25,893 bases of DNA from positions 1-25,893 of the forward strand of contig JAMOMS010000250.1 in the NCBI GenBank assembly GCA_027067015.1, written 5' to 3'. Every line of letters begins with the position of its first letter. Position 1 is the stretch's first letter. Source of the DNA: Campylobacterales bacterium (GTDB lineage Bacteria; Campylobacterota; Campylobacteria; Campylobacterales; Hydrogenimonadaceae). The position numbers and the translations under genes were made by a program. The notes beneath the pieces are model-generated. The model saw nothing but the letters and a program-made list of their open reading frames with translations, was not told where the DNA came from and searched no databases. Of this stretch, positions 1-8,818 are shown piece after piece.

Positions 1-2317
1 TGCCGCTTTGGGTCAATACCATCAGGTCTTTGTTCTCCTCCACGATCACCACGCCCACGGCACTGCCGGTGCGGGGGGTGAGTTTCATGGCCACTACCCC
101 TTTGCCGCCGCGGCTTTGCAGGCGGTATTCGCCCGCTTCGGTCCGTTTTCCCAATCCCTTTTCGGCCACCGTCAATAGCTCTTGCTCATCACTTTTGACA
201 GTGGCCGCGCCGACCACATGGTCGCCTTCGATCTTAAAGCGAATACCCGTCACGCCCCTGGCGGTACGGCCTATCTCGCGCACGTCCGAGACGGGGAAAC
301 GGATACATTGGCCTTTGTGGGTCAGGATAAAGAGGTTTTCGGTCTCGGGCAGGATGATTTTGCAGGTAACCAGCTCGTCGTTTTCATCCAGCGTAATGGC
401 CCGTACGCCCACGGAGCGGATGTTTTTGAACTCGCTGAGGTTCGTGCGTTTGACGATGCCGTTTTTGGTGAAGAAGGCCAGCGATTTGTTTTCGTCAAAA
501 TCGGTGGTGGGGATGATGGCCATAATATTCTCATCGGGCTGAAGCTGAATGAGGTTGACCACCGCCTTGCCCTTGGCGGTACGGGTGCCTTCGGGAATTT
601 TGTAGACTTTGAGCCAATACAGCTGTCCCCGGTCGGTGATGAACATCAGCGTGTCGTGGGTATTGGAGATGAAGAAGCTTTCGATAAAGTCGTCATCATG
701 CGTCGTAACGGCGGTTTTGCCCTTGCCGCCCCGGTGCTGACGCTCATACTGTTTGACCGGCACCCGCTTGATATAACCGCGGTGGGTAATGGTGACCACC
801 ATCGGCTCGTTGGGAATAAGGTCTTCAATGTCAATATCGTCATAATCATCCACAATCTCGGTGAGTCGCGGGGTGGAGAACTGCTCTTTGACCTCCAGGA
901 GCTCTTCCTTGATGATCTGGTTGAGGAGCTCTTCGCTTTTGAGGATGTTGGAGAGGCGCTCAATTTCCGCCATCAGCTCCCGGTACTCTTTTTCTATCTT
1001 GTCGCGCTCCAGGCCGGTGAGGCGTTGCAGGCGCATCTCCAAAATGGCCTGGGCCTGCTTTTCGCTCAGCCCAAAGCGCTCCATCAATCCAGCTTTGGCT
1101 TCGTTGGCGTCGGCGGAGGCGCGAATGAGGGCCACGATTTCGTCGATGTTGTCCAACGCGATGCGAAGGCCCTCAAGAATATGGGCGCGGGCCTTGGCCT
1201 TTTCAAGTTCAAAGATGGTGCGGCGGATAATGATGGTTTTGCGGTGCTGGATGAAGAGTCGCAAAAGCTCCATGAGGGTGAAGATTTTGGGCTCTTTGTT
1301 GACAATGGCCAGCAGGATAATACCAAACGTGGTCTGCATCTGGGTCGATTTGAAAAGGTTGTTGAGCACAATCTCGCTCATGGCGTCTTTTTTGAGCTCA
1401 ATGACCACCCTGATCCCTTCGCGGTCGCTTTCGTCGCGCACTTCGCTGATCCCCTCAATCGCCTTGTCCTTGGCCAGTTGGGCGATGTTTTCGATTAGGC
1501 GTGACTTGTTGACCTGGTAGGGCAGTTCGTCAATGACAATGACTTCCCGGTTCCCCTTTTTCTCGATATGGGTCTTGGCCCGCACCTTGATGCGGCCCCG
1601 GCCCGTCTTGTAGGCGTCCAGGATCCCCTTGCGGCCAAAGATAATGCCGCCGGTGGGAAAGTCGGGCCCCTGGATATGGGCCAGCAGATCTTCCAATTCG
1701 GCTGAGGGGTTGTCAATGAGTGCAAGCAGGGCGTCGATCAGTTCATCCAGGCGGTGGGGCGGGATGTTGGTGGCCATCCCCACGGCGATACCGTTGGAGC
1801 CGTTGAGAAGCAAATTGGGTACCCGGCTGGGGAGCACGTCGGGCTCTTGCATGGTGTCGTCGTAGTTGGGAATAAAATCGACCGTATCTTTTTCAATATC
1901 GCGCAAAAGCTCTTCGGCCAGACGCGTCATGCGGGCTTCGGTGTACCGCATGGCCGCCGGGTTGTCGCCGTCGATGGAGCCGAAGTTCCCCTGACCGTCC
2001 ACCAGCGGGATGCGCATGGAAAAGTCCTGCGCCATCCGCACCAGGGCGTCATAGACGGCGGTGTCGCCGTGGGGGTGATACTTACCGATGACATCCCCCA
2101 CGATACGGGCCGACTTTTTGTAGGCCGCGCGGGAGGTGACCCCCAGCTCGTGCATGGCGTAGAGGATACGGCGGTGTACCGGTTTAAGACCGTCCCTGGC
2201 GTCAGGCAGGGCCCGGCCGATGATGACGCTCATGGAGTAGTCGAGGTAACTGCCTTTGATGCTCTCTTCAATGGAGACTTCCTGGATATCTTCGTGCTCG
2301 CTGAACAGATCGGACAT
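1..2317 (-). CDS. gyrA: DNA gyrase subunit A (N-terminal 772 residues; 3' end outside window)
   Basis: Breakage-reunion subunit of DNA gyrase, which introduces negative supercoils using ATP hydrolysed by GyrB. The reading frame is open from the ATG at 2317-2315 to the left edge. The N-terminus matches GyrA closely ([20 protein letters not shown], residues 23-42). The quinolone-determining segment [20 protein letters not shown] spans residues 78-97, with Thr86 and Asp90. Catalytic Tyr125 lies in AAMRYTEAR. The GyrA box (QHRGGKG) that starts DNA wrapping by the C-terminal pinwheel is present around residue 560, followed by the first beta-pinwheel blades. A Shine-Dalgarno AAAAGG lies at 2323-2328. 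The gene is transcribed away from the hyf-like operon. Thr86/Asp90 is the quinolone-sensitive Campylobacter-type state. The family is about 830-870 residues long, so roughly 60-100 residues are missing beyond the edge. Identity is secure. Confidence 0.97.
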   Translation of the reverse strand, partial: MSDLFSEHEDIQEVSIEESIKGSYLDYSMSVIIGRALPDARDGLKPVHRRILYAMHELGVTSRAAYKKSARIVGDVIGKYHPHGDTAVYDALVRMAQDFSMRIPLVDGQGNFGSIDGDNPAAMRYTEARMTRLAEELLRDIEKDTVDFIPNYDDTMQEPDVLPSRVPNLLLNGSNGIAVGMATNIPPHRLDELIDALLALIDNPSAELEDLLAHIQGPDFPTGGIIFGRKGILDAYKTGRGRIKVRAKTHIEKKGNREVIVIDELPYQVNKSRLIENIAQLAKDKAIEGISEVRDESDREGIRVVIELKKDAMSEIVLNNLFKSTQMQTTFGIILLAIVNKEPKIFTLMELLRLFIQHRKTIIIRRTIFELEKAKARAHILEGLRIALDNIDEIVALIRASADANEAKAGLMERFGLSEKQAQAILEMRLQRLTGLERDKIEKEYRELMAEIERLSNILKSEELLNQIIKEELLEVKEQFSTPRLTEIVDDYDDIDIEDLIPNEPMVVTITHRGYIKRVPVKQYERQHRGGKGKTAVTTHDDDFIESFFISNTHDTLMFITDRGQLYWLKVYKIPEGTRTAKGKAVVNLIQLQPDENIMAIIPTTDFDENKSLAFFTKNGIVKRTNLSEFKNIRSVGVRAITLDENDELVTCKIILPETENLFILTHKGQCIRFPVSDVREIGRTARGVTGIRFKIEGDHVVGAATVKSDEQELLTVAEKGLGKRTEAGEYRLQSRGGKGVVAMKLTPRTGSAVGVVIVEENKDLMVLTQSG

Positions 2318-2349
2318 TCAAAACCTTTTGCTTTGAAAAATTGCACTTG

Positions 2350-2380
2350 ATTTTATCAAAAATAAACTTAATACTTGCAA
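2350..2380 (-). promoter_or_regulatory. Possible gyrA promoter
   Basis: On the minus strand a TTGCAA (2380-2375) is followed after 19 bases by TAAAAT (2355-2350), about 30 bases upstream of the gyrA ATG. The spacing is long and the region is AT-rich, so this is only a candidate. Confidence 0.3.
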
Positions 2381-2413
2381 CTATATTAATTGCTCTCTAT
2401 GTTTATTGTGATG

Positions 2414-2422
2414 TGATATAAT
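2414..2422 (+). promoter_or_regulatory. Extended -10 promoter for the hyf-like operon
   Basis: TGATATAAT is a perfect TGnTATAAT extended -10 element inside the AT-rich gap between divergent gyrA and hyfB-like genes. No good -35 is present at the right distance, which is normal for the main sigma factor of Campylobacterota. Transcription would start near 2429, giving a leader of about 80 bases. Confidence 0.55.
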
Positions 2423-2476
2423 TCGCGCAAATTTAAAAATAGCTTTTTAAAGCACAAATCCGACGGAACCAATCCG

Positions 2477-2500
2477 CCGAACGTGTATTTTCGTGTTCGG
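2477..2500 (+). promoter_or_regulatory. Leader hairpin touching the ribosome binding site of hyfB
   Basis: CCGAACGTG (2477-2485) pairs with CGTGTTCGG (2492-2500) through nine pairs, two of them G-U, around the loop TATTTT. The last two bases belong to the GGAG (2499-2502) that serves the ATG at 2513. The fold could modulate translation; that role is inferred. Confidence 0.35.
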
Positions 2501-2512
2501 AGTTTACTCGTG

Positions 2513-4411
2513 ATGACCCATTTTTTCCAGTTCGACACCCTTTCGCTCCTCTTTGCGGGGCTGATCGTGCTCGGTAGCGTGCCTAACCTTTTCTACTCCC
2601 GGGGCTACATGAGCCACATTTCACGTCCCTGGCACTACCGCATCCACTACGCCGCGTTCATCCTTTCGATGCTGGGGGTGGTGACGGCCGGAAGCGCCCT
2701 GAGCTTTCTGCTCTTTTGGGAGCTCATGAGCCTCACCAGCTGGCAGCTGATCCTTACCGAGGCGGAGAAAGAGCCCGAGACGACGCTGAGAGCGGCGCGT
2801 TTTTATTTCTTTATGACCCATTTCGGTTTCGTCTTTTTGCTGCTCTTTTTTCTCATCGTCACCCGGGGCGATTTGGAGGCAGGTTTCGCGACAATGCAAG
2901 GTATTGCCCACGCCTTTGCCTACCCGACGCTGCTCTTTTTCCTGCTGCTGCTCGGTTTCTTTTCCAAGGCGGGGGCGGTGCCGCTGCATGTCTGGCTCCC
3001 CTACGCCCACCCCGCGGCTCCCAGTCCCGTCTCGGCGCTCATGAGCGGCGTGATGCTCAAAGTCGCCATCTACGGGATCTTCCGCTTTTTCCTCACGGTG
3101 CTCTACCCCTGGCCATTGGAGTGGGGGGTGCTGGTGCTGGTGATCGGGGCGATGAGCGCTCTGATCGGCGTGCTTTACGCCCTAAGCGAACATGACATCA
3201 AGGCGCTACTGGCCAACCACTCCATCGAAAACATCGGCATCATTCTCATCGGTTTTGGGATGGGGATGATCTTTGACGCTTTGAAACTGCCGGTGCTTAG
3301 CGCCTTTGCCTTCACCGCCGCGCTCTTTCACACCTTCAACCACATGAGTTTCAAGTCGCTCCTTTTCATGGGGGCGGGCAGTGTCCTGCACGAGACCCAC
3401 ACCAAAAACATCGAAGCCTACGGCGGACTCATCAAAAGTATGCCGGTGACGGCGTTGACCTTTCTGCTCGCCTCCGTCTCCATCTCCGCCCTGCCGCCGA
3501 CCAACGGCTTTTTGAGCGAGTGGATGACCTTTCAGGCGATGCTGGGCTCCAGCCACATCGACAACATGTCGCTCAAACTTGCGATCCCCTTCGCCATCTT
3601 CGCCCTGGCGCTGACGGCGGGGCTGGCCGTCGCCTGCTTTGTCAAGGCGTTTGGCATCACCTTTCTGGGGCTGCACCGCAGCGCCAACGCCCGCCACGCC
3701 AGAGAGGTCAACGGCATGATGCGCGCGGGCATGATGCTCATGGCGGGCGTCGTGCTCGCTTTGATGCTCTTCGCCCCCTGGTTCATCGGCCGCTTCGGGG
3801 CGGCGCTGGCCGCGCTGGGTCGCCGGGACGTGACGCCTCTGATCTTTCCCGACGGCATTTGGCAGATGCACTCGGTGGCGATCCACGGCGGGGTGGTCTC
3901 GCCCCTGCTGCTGACCCTGGCCCTGCTGGCGGTGACGGGGGCGCTCTGGTTCGGGATGCGGCTGTTGGGGGTCAGGGAGCGTCTGCACCGCACCTGGGCC
4001 TGCGGCTACCGCACCTCCGCGCGCACCCAGTATTCGGCCACCGGATTCGCCGGGCCGATCCGCCGTTTCTTCGAGTGGCTCTACCGCCCCGAAGAGCATC
4101 TGGAGAAAGAGACCCTCGCCGGCCACGCCACCAAGTTCGACCGCTCCCGCTACGCGGTGCATGTGACGCCGCTTTTTGAAAAGTCGCTTTACGACGGCGC
4201 GGCGCGGGCGGCCAACTTCGTCAGCTACTGGGTTTATCGTCTCGCCCATTTCGAGCAGACCCGCTACGCCGCGATGATCTTCAACCTGATGCTGCTGGTG
4301 CTCTTTAGCTACCGGATCTTCGCCCACGAGTTCAGCTGGGCCACCTTCGCCCTGGAGTCGGTGGTGATGATCGTCTCGATCAAAGTGCTGATTATCGGAG
4401 AGAAACGATGA
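2513..4411 (+). CDS. hyfB: Hydrogenase-4 component B-like antiporter subunit (Ehr complex)
   Basis: Membrane subunit of the HyfB/HycC/NuoL family, thought to move protons or sodium ions through the membrane arm. The chosen ATG at 2513 gives 632 residues and has GGAG 10 bases upstream; a GTG at 2483 is in frame but lies within a leader hairpin and lacks a good ribosome site. About a dozen or more membrane helices are visible. Hallmark ion-path residues are kept: Glu70 in LLFWELM, Lys152 in FFSKAGAVPLHVWLP, Lys183 in SGVMLK, and the HDIKALLANHSIENIG segment. Compared with E. coli HyfB the protein starts at the helix FQFDTLSLLF, so about 70 N-terminal residues (roughly two helices) are absent. 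It overlaps the next gene by 4 bases. First gene of a six-gene operon. Family assignment is firm; transported ion unknown. Confidence 0.9.
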   Translation: MTHFFQFDTLSLLFAGLIVLGSVPNLFYSRGYMSHISRPWHYRIHYAAFILSMLGVVTAGSALSFLLFWELMSLTSWQLILTEAEKEPETTLRAARFYFFMTHFGFVFLLLFFLIVTRGDLEAGFATMQGIAHAFAYPTLLFFLLLLGFFSKAGAVPLHVWLPYAHPAAPSPVSALMSGVMLKVAIYGIFRFFLTVLYPWPLEWGVLVLVIGAMSALIGVLYALSEHDIKALLANHSIENIGIILIGFGMGMIFDALKLPVLSAFAFTAALFHTFNHMSFKSLLFMGAGSVLHETHTKNIEAYGGLIKSMPVTALTFLLASVSISALPPTNGFLSEWMTFQAMLGSSHIDNMSLKLAIPFAIFALALTAGLAVACFVKAFGITFLGLHRSANARHAREVNGMMRAGMMLMAGVVLALMLFAPWFIGRFGAALAALGRRDVTPLIFPDGIWQMHSVAIHGGVVSPLLLTLALLAVTGALWFGMRLLGVRERLHRTWACGYRTSARTQYSATGFAGPIRRFFEWLYRPEEHLEKETLAGHATKFDRSRYAVHVTPLFEKSLYDGAARAANFVSYWVYRLAHFEQTRYAAMIFNLMLLVLFSYRIFAHEFSWATFALESVVMIVSIKVLIIGEKR

Positions 4412-5328
4412 GCCTCTATCTGTTGACTGTCGCCGTGTTGTTGCTGATCGCCCCGCTGTTGCTGGGGGTGATCAAGGCGCTGAAGATGTGGCTGCTCTTC
4501 AAGCGTCCCCTTTCGCTCCTCCAGGGCTACCGCGATGTCGCCAAGCTTCTGCACAAAGAGAATGTTGTCAGCGAAGAGGCCAGCCTCATCACCCGCGTCG
4601 CCCCGTTCCTGATCCTCTCGCCCCTGCTCATCGTCCTCTTTTTCCTACCGCCCGCTGTTCAGGGGGCGTGGTATGTCAGCTTCGTTGATGCCTTCACTCT
4701 CACGGGGCTCATGGCGCTTTCGACCTTTTTCCTGATGCTGTTGGGGCTTGACAGCGCCAGCAGTTTCGGGGGGATCGGCGCCAGCCGCGAAGCTTTCATC
4801 GCCGCCCTGGCCGAACCGGCGATGGTGCTGACGATCTTCGCCGTCTCCATGATGGCCGGGGATCTGGGGGTGGGCCAGGCGGGGGTCAACCTGGCGAGCC
4901 GCTTCCCCGAAAAGCATATGGCCAGCTATCTCTTCGCCGCCATCAGTTTCTTTATCCTGCTGATCGCCGAAAACGGCCGTATCCCGGTGGACAACCCCGA
5001 AACCCACCTGGAACTGACGATGGTGCATGAGGCGATGATCCTCGACATCGGCGGGGTCTGGCTGGCCATCGTCGAGACCGCGGCGGCGGTGAAGTTCGTC
5101 ATCTTCGCCTCGCTGTTTGCTTCGCTCTTTCTTCCCTTCGGTTACGGCCTGGCCTGGCCTCTGGCCCTGGCCCTCTTTGTGGGCAAGCTCTTTGGGGTGG
5201 CCCTGGCCGTGGCGCTGGTGGAGGTCAACACCGCCAAACTGCGCCTGTTTAAAGTCCCTAACCTGCTGGGCATCGCCATCGTCTTTGCCTTTTTGTCACT
5301 GATTACCTTTTACGTACTGGGAGCCTGA
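4408..5328 (+). CDS. hyfC: NuoH/HyfC-like membrane subunit (Ehr complex)
   Basis: A 306-residue integral membrane protein of the complex I subunit 1 / HycD-HyfC family, which anchors the soluble electron-transfer arm and links it to the ion-moving subunits. Family signatures are clear: GASREAFIAALAEP on a loop at about residue 123-136 and AENGRIPVDNPETHLEL at about residue 190-206, with acidic residues of the coupling channel kept, followed by HEAMILD. About eight membrane helices are visible and the length is normal for HyfC. The ATG overlaps the hyfB-like stop (ATGA), implying translational coupling, and the next gene starts one base after its stop. Nothing is missing from this subunit, so the membrane arm looks functional. 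Confidence 0.92.
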   Translation: MSLYLLTVAVLLLIAPLLLGVIKALKMWLLFKRPLSLLQGYRDVAKLLHKENVVSEEASLITRVAPFLILSPLLIVLFFLPPAVQGAWYVSFVDAFTLTGLMALSTFFLMLLGLDSASSFGGIGASREAFIAALAEPAMVLTIFAVSMMAGDLGVGQAGVNLASRFPEKHMASYLFAAISFFILLIAENGRIPVDNPETHLELTMVHEAMILDIGGVWLAIVETAAAVKFVIFASLFASLFLPFGYGLAWPLALALFVGKLFGVALAVALVEVNTAKLRLFKVPNLLGIAIVFAFLSLITFYVLGA

Positions 5329-5329
5329 C

Positions 5330-5941
5330 ATGGTCGATCTGTTAATCGGCATCTTTCTCGCCACACTCATTACTGCGCTTTTTACCGCGCGCCTCTATCG
5401 TCTGCTGATGTGGTACAGCCTCAACTCCCTGTCGCTGGGCCTGCTGGCGCTTACCATCGGCCGTGCCCAGCACGACGGGGCGATGATCATCAGCGGCCTC
5501 ATCACCCTCCTGCTCAAAGCCGGGGCGATTCCCTGGATCCTCAAGCGCCTGAGCCAGCGTTTCGGCCTGGTGCGTCAGATCACCCCCAACATCCGCATCC
5601 AGTACGCCATCATGCTGGTGCCGGCGATTCTGGTCTTTACCTTCTACCTGGCCGAGCCCATCAGCCATATGGTCGAGGGCAACGCCAACTACGTCGCCAT
5701 CAGCATCTCGTCGCTCTTTTTAGCACTCCTGCTGATGATGGAGCATAACAACATCGCCCCCAAGATCGTGGGATTTCTGAGCATGGAGAACGCCCTGTTT
5801 CTGCTGGGGACCACCGCGACGGGCGGGATGCCGATGCTGGTGGAGCTGGGGATCTTCTTCGATCTGCTGATGGCCATCGTCGTCATCAACCTTCTGATGC
5901 GGCGTGAAGAGATGGAAAACAGCGGGGAGGCGGGGGCATGA
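5330..5941 (+). CDS. hyfE: HyfE/NuoK-like membrane subunit (Ehr complex)
   Basis: A 203-residue, very hydrophobic protein with about six membrane helices and a short charged C-terminus. Position, length (E. coli HyfE has 216 residues) and pattern fit the HyfE family, whose C-terminal half resembles NuoK. Segments such as LLLKAGAIPWILKRL and LLLMMEHNNIAPKIVGFLSMENALFLLG are typical; the Glu of MMEHNN and of SMENALF sit inside helices where NuoK carries its ion-path glutamates. The ATG follows the preceding stop by one base and the gene overlaps the next by 4 bases. A standalone NuoK would be about 100 residues, so this is the longer hydrogenase-type version. Confidence 0.87.
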   Translation: MVDLLIGIFLATLITALFTARLYRLLMWYSLNSLSLGLLALTIGRAQHDGAMIISGLITLLLKAGAIPWILKRLSQRFGLVRQITPNIRIQYAIMLVPAILVFTFYLAEPISHMVEGNANYVAISISSLFLALLLMMEHNNIAPKIVGFLSMENALFLLGTTATGGMPMLVELGIFFDLLMAIVVINLLMRREEMENSGEAGA

Positions 5942-7353
5942 TGGTCGCGCTTTTGCTGTTGCCGGCGCTGGTGATGTTCGCCGCCAGCTTTTTGCACACG
6001 CCCCGGGCCCGCCGTCTGCTGCCTATAAGCTCCGTGGCGATCCTGATTCCGGTGGGGATACTCTTTCTCCACGCCAAACCCTGGAGCATCTGGGGCGACT
6101 ACCTGGTGGCCGACGATCTCAACAGCTATGTATTGCTGGTCTCTTCGGTCGTCGGGATCGGCGTGACGCTGGCATTGCTGACCCTGGATCGGCACGTGGC
6201 GATCACCGAAGTATCCACCCGCCGTTTTTACCGTTTTTTCGCGCTCTTTTGGATCGGTCTGATCCTCTCGATCCTGGCCAACCACATGGGGATCTATTGG
6301 ATCGGCCTGGAGATGGCGACCCTCTCGACGGTCTACATGATCAAGACCAACCGAAGCGCCGCGGCGCACAAAGAGGCGTGGAACTACATGATCGTCGGGG
6401 CCATCGCCATTTCGCTGGTGCTTTTTGGCATCATCCTCATCTACGCTTCGGCCAAGCCGATCCTGGGGGAGGAGGCGATGCTGTTTGATGCCCTGCTGGC
6501 CAAAGCCCACGCCATCCCCTCGCCCTTTCTTTTTGAGATGGGCTTTGCGCTGGCGACGGTGGGGATGTTTGTCAAGATGGGCTTTTTCCCCATGAACCTC
6601 TGGCTGGCCAACATCGAACGCGCCTCCTTCTACCCCGTGGCGGCGCTTTTTAGCGGGATTTTGGAGAGTGCGGTGATCGTGGGATTTTTCCGCTTCTCCA
6701 CCGTCGCCCGGGCGGTCAACGAGGCGCATCTGGTGGGCTTTGTGGTCGCCTATACGCTGCTGACGATCTTCATCGTCGCCTTTCTCATCTACCGGGCCAA
6801 GGATTTCATGCGGCTCTTTTCGCTTTCGGGGATCGAGCACATGGCGCTGATCGCGCTCTTCTGGGTCGGGGGCGGCACCTTCGCGGCACTGCTGCACTTC
6901 GGGGCCCACGCCTTTTTGAAACCGGCGCTTTTTCTCTCCACCGGGGTACTGGAGTCCAGCGGCCGCTACCACATCGCCGGGGCGCTCAAAGGTTACCGGG
7001 GTGTCAGGGGCAAGCTCTTCTATTTCCTGGTGAGCCTCTTTCTTCTGGCCATCGTCTCCCTGCCTCCCAGCCCCATGTTCTTCTCCGAGCTCTACGGCTT
7101 CGGGGCGATGGTGGACGCGGCGGAGTCGAGCCACCACCTGCTGGCAATGATCGGCGCGACACTGCTGCTGCTGATTTTGCTTTCGGTCATCTTCTACCGC
7201 TTCGTGGCGATCTATCAAAGCATGAAGTACGAGGGGGAAGCGGCCGAGCGGCCGGTCTACGCCGCGGAGGTGGCGGCTTTGGCGATCTTCGCCGTCGGCC
7301 TGCTGGCGCTGATCACCCCGGCGGCCATGCACTTTCTCAGGAGTATCGCATGA
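5938..7353 (+). CDS. hyfF: HyfF-like antiporter subunit (Ehr complex)
   Basis: A 471-residue membrane protein of the Mrp-antiporter/NuoN-like family, the second ion-moving subunit of the set. It has about 13-14 helices. Glu in IGLEMATLSTVYMIK, Lys in FVKMGFFPMNLWL, SGIEHMALIALF and HAFLKPALF correspond to conserved ion-path elements. Some family features have drifted: the Pro-rich loop that reads HPAAPSPVSALMSG in the hyfB-like protein reads ERASFYPVAALFSG here. Two methionine codons open the gene; the first overlaps the hyfE-like stop (ATGA), and the second (5941) is equally possible. Its stop overlaps the ATG of the large subunit. No third antiporter (HyfD) is present in the operon. Confidence 0.88.
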   Translation: MMVALLLLPALVMFAASFLHTPRARRLLPISSVAILIPVGILFLHAKPWSIWGDYLVADDLNSYVLLVSSVVGIGVTLALLTLDRHVAITEVSTRRFYRFFALFWIGLILSILANHMGIYWIGLEMATLSTVYMIKTNRSAAAHKEAWNYMIVGAIAISLVLFGIILIYASAKPILGEEAMLFDALLAKAHAIPSPFLFEMGFALATVGMFVKMGFFPMNLWLANIERASFYPVAALFSGILESAVIVGFFRFSTVARAVNEAHLVGFVVAYTLLTIFIVAFLIYRAKDFMRLFSLSGIEHMALIALFWVGGGTFAALLHFGAHAFLKPALFLSTGVLESSGRYHIAGALKGYRGVRGKLFYFLVSLFLLAIVSLPPSPMFFSELYGFGAMVDAAESSHHLLAMIGATLLLLILLSVIFYRFVAIYQSMKYEGEAAERPVYAAEVAALAIFAVGLLALITPAAMHFLRSIA

Positions 7354-8726
7354 AACGGCTCATTGCACGCTACGCCGTCGAACGATCCGACGCTTTGGAC
7401 GTGGTGACGGTGTTTGATACCGAAACCCTCCATGAACGGTGCGATCCGGCCGATCCGGTCGTACACTCCATCGCCCCGAAACATCCGGCGGCGATCTGGT
7501 TCGAGCGCAAGATGGCGGACGATTTTGGCCTTCGCATCGAGGGGGCTTTCGACCGCCGCCCCCTACTGCACCACGAGCGATGGCCCCAGGGGATTCACCC
7601 AATGCGCAAAGCCTTCGACGCCAAAACAGAGCTGGACTACGCCGATTTTCGTCCCTACCGTTACGAGGCGATTGGGGGCGACGGGGTCTTCGAGGTGGCG
7701 GTGGGGCCGATCCACGCCGGCATCATCGAACCGGGTCACTTCCACTTCTCCCAGGCGGGGGAGGATATGCTCCACCAGGAGGTGCGCCACTTCTACAAGT
7801 ACCGGGGTATCGAGAAGATGCTGGAGGGCAGGAGTCCCGAAGAGGCCGCGCCCGTCATCGCGCGAATCAGCGGCAACGAGAGTATCGCCGCCCAGATCGC
7901 CTGGCGCGACATTCTGACGCAGGCGTCGGTGGGGGAGCTTCCCGACTTCGTGCGGGCCCGCGACGCTTTGCTGTTGGAGCTGGAGCGGGTGATCCACCAC
8001 CTGACCGATCTGGGCTTCATCGCCAACGACGCGGGCTTCGCCGCCGCCCTGGCCTGGGGCTCCAAAAGCGCCGAGGAGGCCCGCCGCCTCATGGTGCGCC
8101 TCACCGGCCATCGCTTCGGTTTCGACGCTATTTTCAAGGATTTGGAAGGGTTCGAGACCGTGCCCGTGCGGGAGTGGATCGCCGGGATGGAGGAGGAGAT
8201 CGCCTGGTTTGGCGACTGGATCACCGACATCCCGTCGCTGTGGGACCGTTTCGATACCACCGGCATTCTGCGGCCCGAAAAGGCGCGCAAATACGCCGCC
8301 GTCGGCGTCGTGGCCCGGGCGTCGGGAGTGCCGCTGGATGTGCGGGACACCCCCTGGTACCGGGAACGGGGCTACGAAATGGTTACCGAAGAGGCGGGAG
8401 ACGTGGCCGCGCGCTTCAGGGTGCGGCTGCGGGAGCTTGCCGTGAGCCTGCGGCTGATGCGCACACTGCTGGAGGAGGCGCAGAGCGCGGGTATGCCGAT
8501 CCCGACCGTTCGGGACGGGGAGTACACGGCTTTTGTCGAAAGTTCCCTGGGCGAGCTTTTCATGACGGCGATCTTCGAAGAGGGGCGCATCGTGCGCTTT
8601 TTCATGCGCGATCCGAGCTTCGTCAACTGGCAGGCGTTGCACCTGATGATGCCGGGCAATATCATCGCGGATTTCCCGCTGATCAACAAAAGCTGCGATC
8701 TGAGCTATGCGGGGAACGACCTGTGA
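7350..8726 (+). CDS. hyfG: Large subunit of an Ehr-type complex: HyfG-like, Ni-Fe cysteine ligands lost
   Basis: A 458-residue soluble subunit combining a short NuoC-like N-terminal domain (WFERKMADDFGLRIEGAFD, residues 50-68) with a NuoD/HycE-like domain starting at VGPIHAGIIEPGHFHFS (about 118-134) and YRGIEKMLEG (151-160). In hydrogenases the next motif is RVCGICG; here the same place reads RISGNES (172-178), so Cys is Ser174 and Glu177. The C-terminal DPCxxC reads DLSYAG (450-455), so the cysteines are Ser452 and Gly455. Only Cys31 and Cys449 exist. No Ni-Fe centre can be held by the normal four ligands. The protein ends three residues after that motif, without the tail that a maturation protease would cut off. 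It is therefore an Ehr (hydrogenase-related) subunit, perhaps using a quinone-like or unknown site. ATGA overlap with hyfF. Confidence 0.9.
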   Translation: MKRLIARYAVERSDALDVVTVFDTETLHERCDPADPVVHSIAPKHPAAIWFERKMADDFGLRIEGAFDRRPLLHHERWPQGIHPMRKAFDAKTELDYADFRPYRYEAIGGDGVFEVAVGPIHAGIIEPGHFHFSQAGEDMLHQEVRHFYKYRGIEKMLEGRSPEEAAPVIARISGNESIAAQIAWRDILTQASVGELPDFVRARDALLLELERVIHHLTDLGFIANDAGFAAALAWGSKSAEEARRLMVRLTGHRFGFDAIFKDLEGFETVPVREWIAGMEEEIAWFGDWITDIPSLWDRFDTTGILRPEKARKYAAVGVVARASGVPLDVRDTPWYRERGYEMVTEEAGDVAARFRVRLRELAVSLRLMRTLLEEAQSAGMPIPTVRDGEYTAFVESSLGELFMTAIFEEGRIVRFFMRDPSFVNWQALHLMMPGNIIADFPLINKSCDLSYAGNDL

Positions 8727-8738
8727 CGCTTTGCGTCA

Positions 8739-8761
8739 AGTGAAAAACGAAAAGTGAAAAG
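8739..8761 (+). repeat. A-rich GTGAAAA repeat, copy 1
   Basis: Right after the large-subunit gene lies a run of AGTGAAAA units in the gap before the small-subunit gene. A near match, differing by about one substitution and one inserted base, follows amtB2 (12675-12698). No reading frame or hairpin explains it. Confidence 0.5.
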
Positions 8762-8818
8762 TTGGACAATACCACATTCCAATAACCAATTACGCCGCGA
8801 AACGGGCGAGGAGTTTTC

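Noticed and set aside
182..1498. Long plus-strand open frame of 438 codons inside gyrA
   Set aside because: It is a mirror of the GyrA frame on the opposite strand: the minus frame gives full GyrA homology and the plus frame gives no recognisable protein and has no ribosome site.
2055..2067. GyrA Thr86 read as a quinolone-resistance change
   Set aside because: Thr86 with Asp90 is the wild-type state in Campylobacter-type GyrA; resistance changes it to Ile.
3206..4327. Long minus-strand frame within the hyfB-like gene
   Set aside because: Rich in Gly, His, Gln and Arg from reading GC-rich hydrophobic codons backwards; no family and no start signal.
5689..7332. 547-codon minus-strand frame across hyfE/hyfF-like genes
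   Set aside because: It crosses two well-supported genes on the other strand and its composition is that of an antisense shadow.
7439..8743. Plus-strand frame of 434 codons overlapping the large-subunit gene
   Set aside because: Arg/Gly-rich translation in a shifted frame; the hyfG-like frame holds all the homology.
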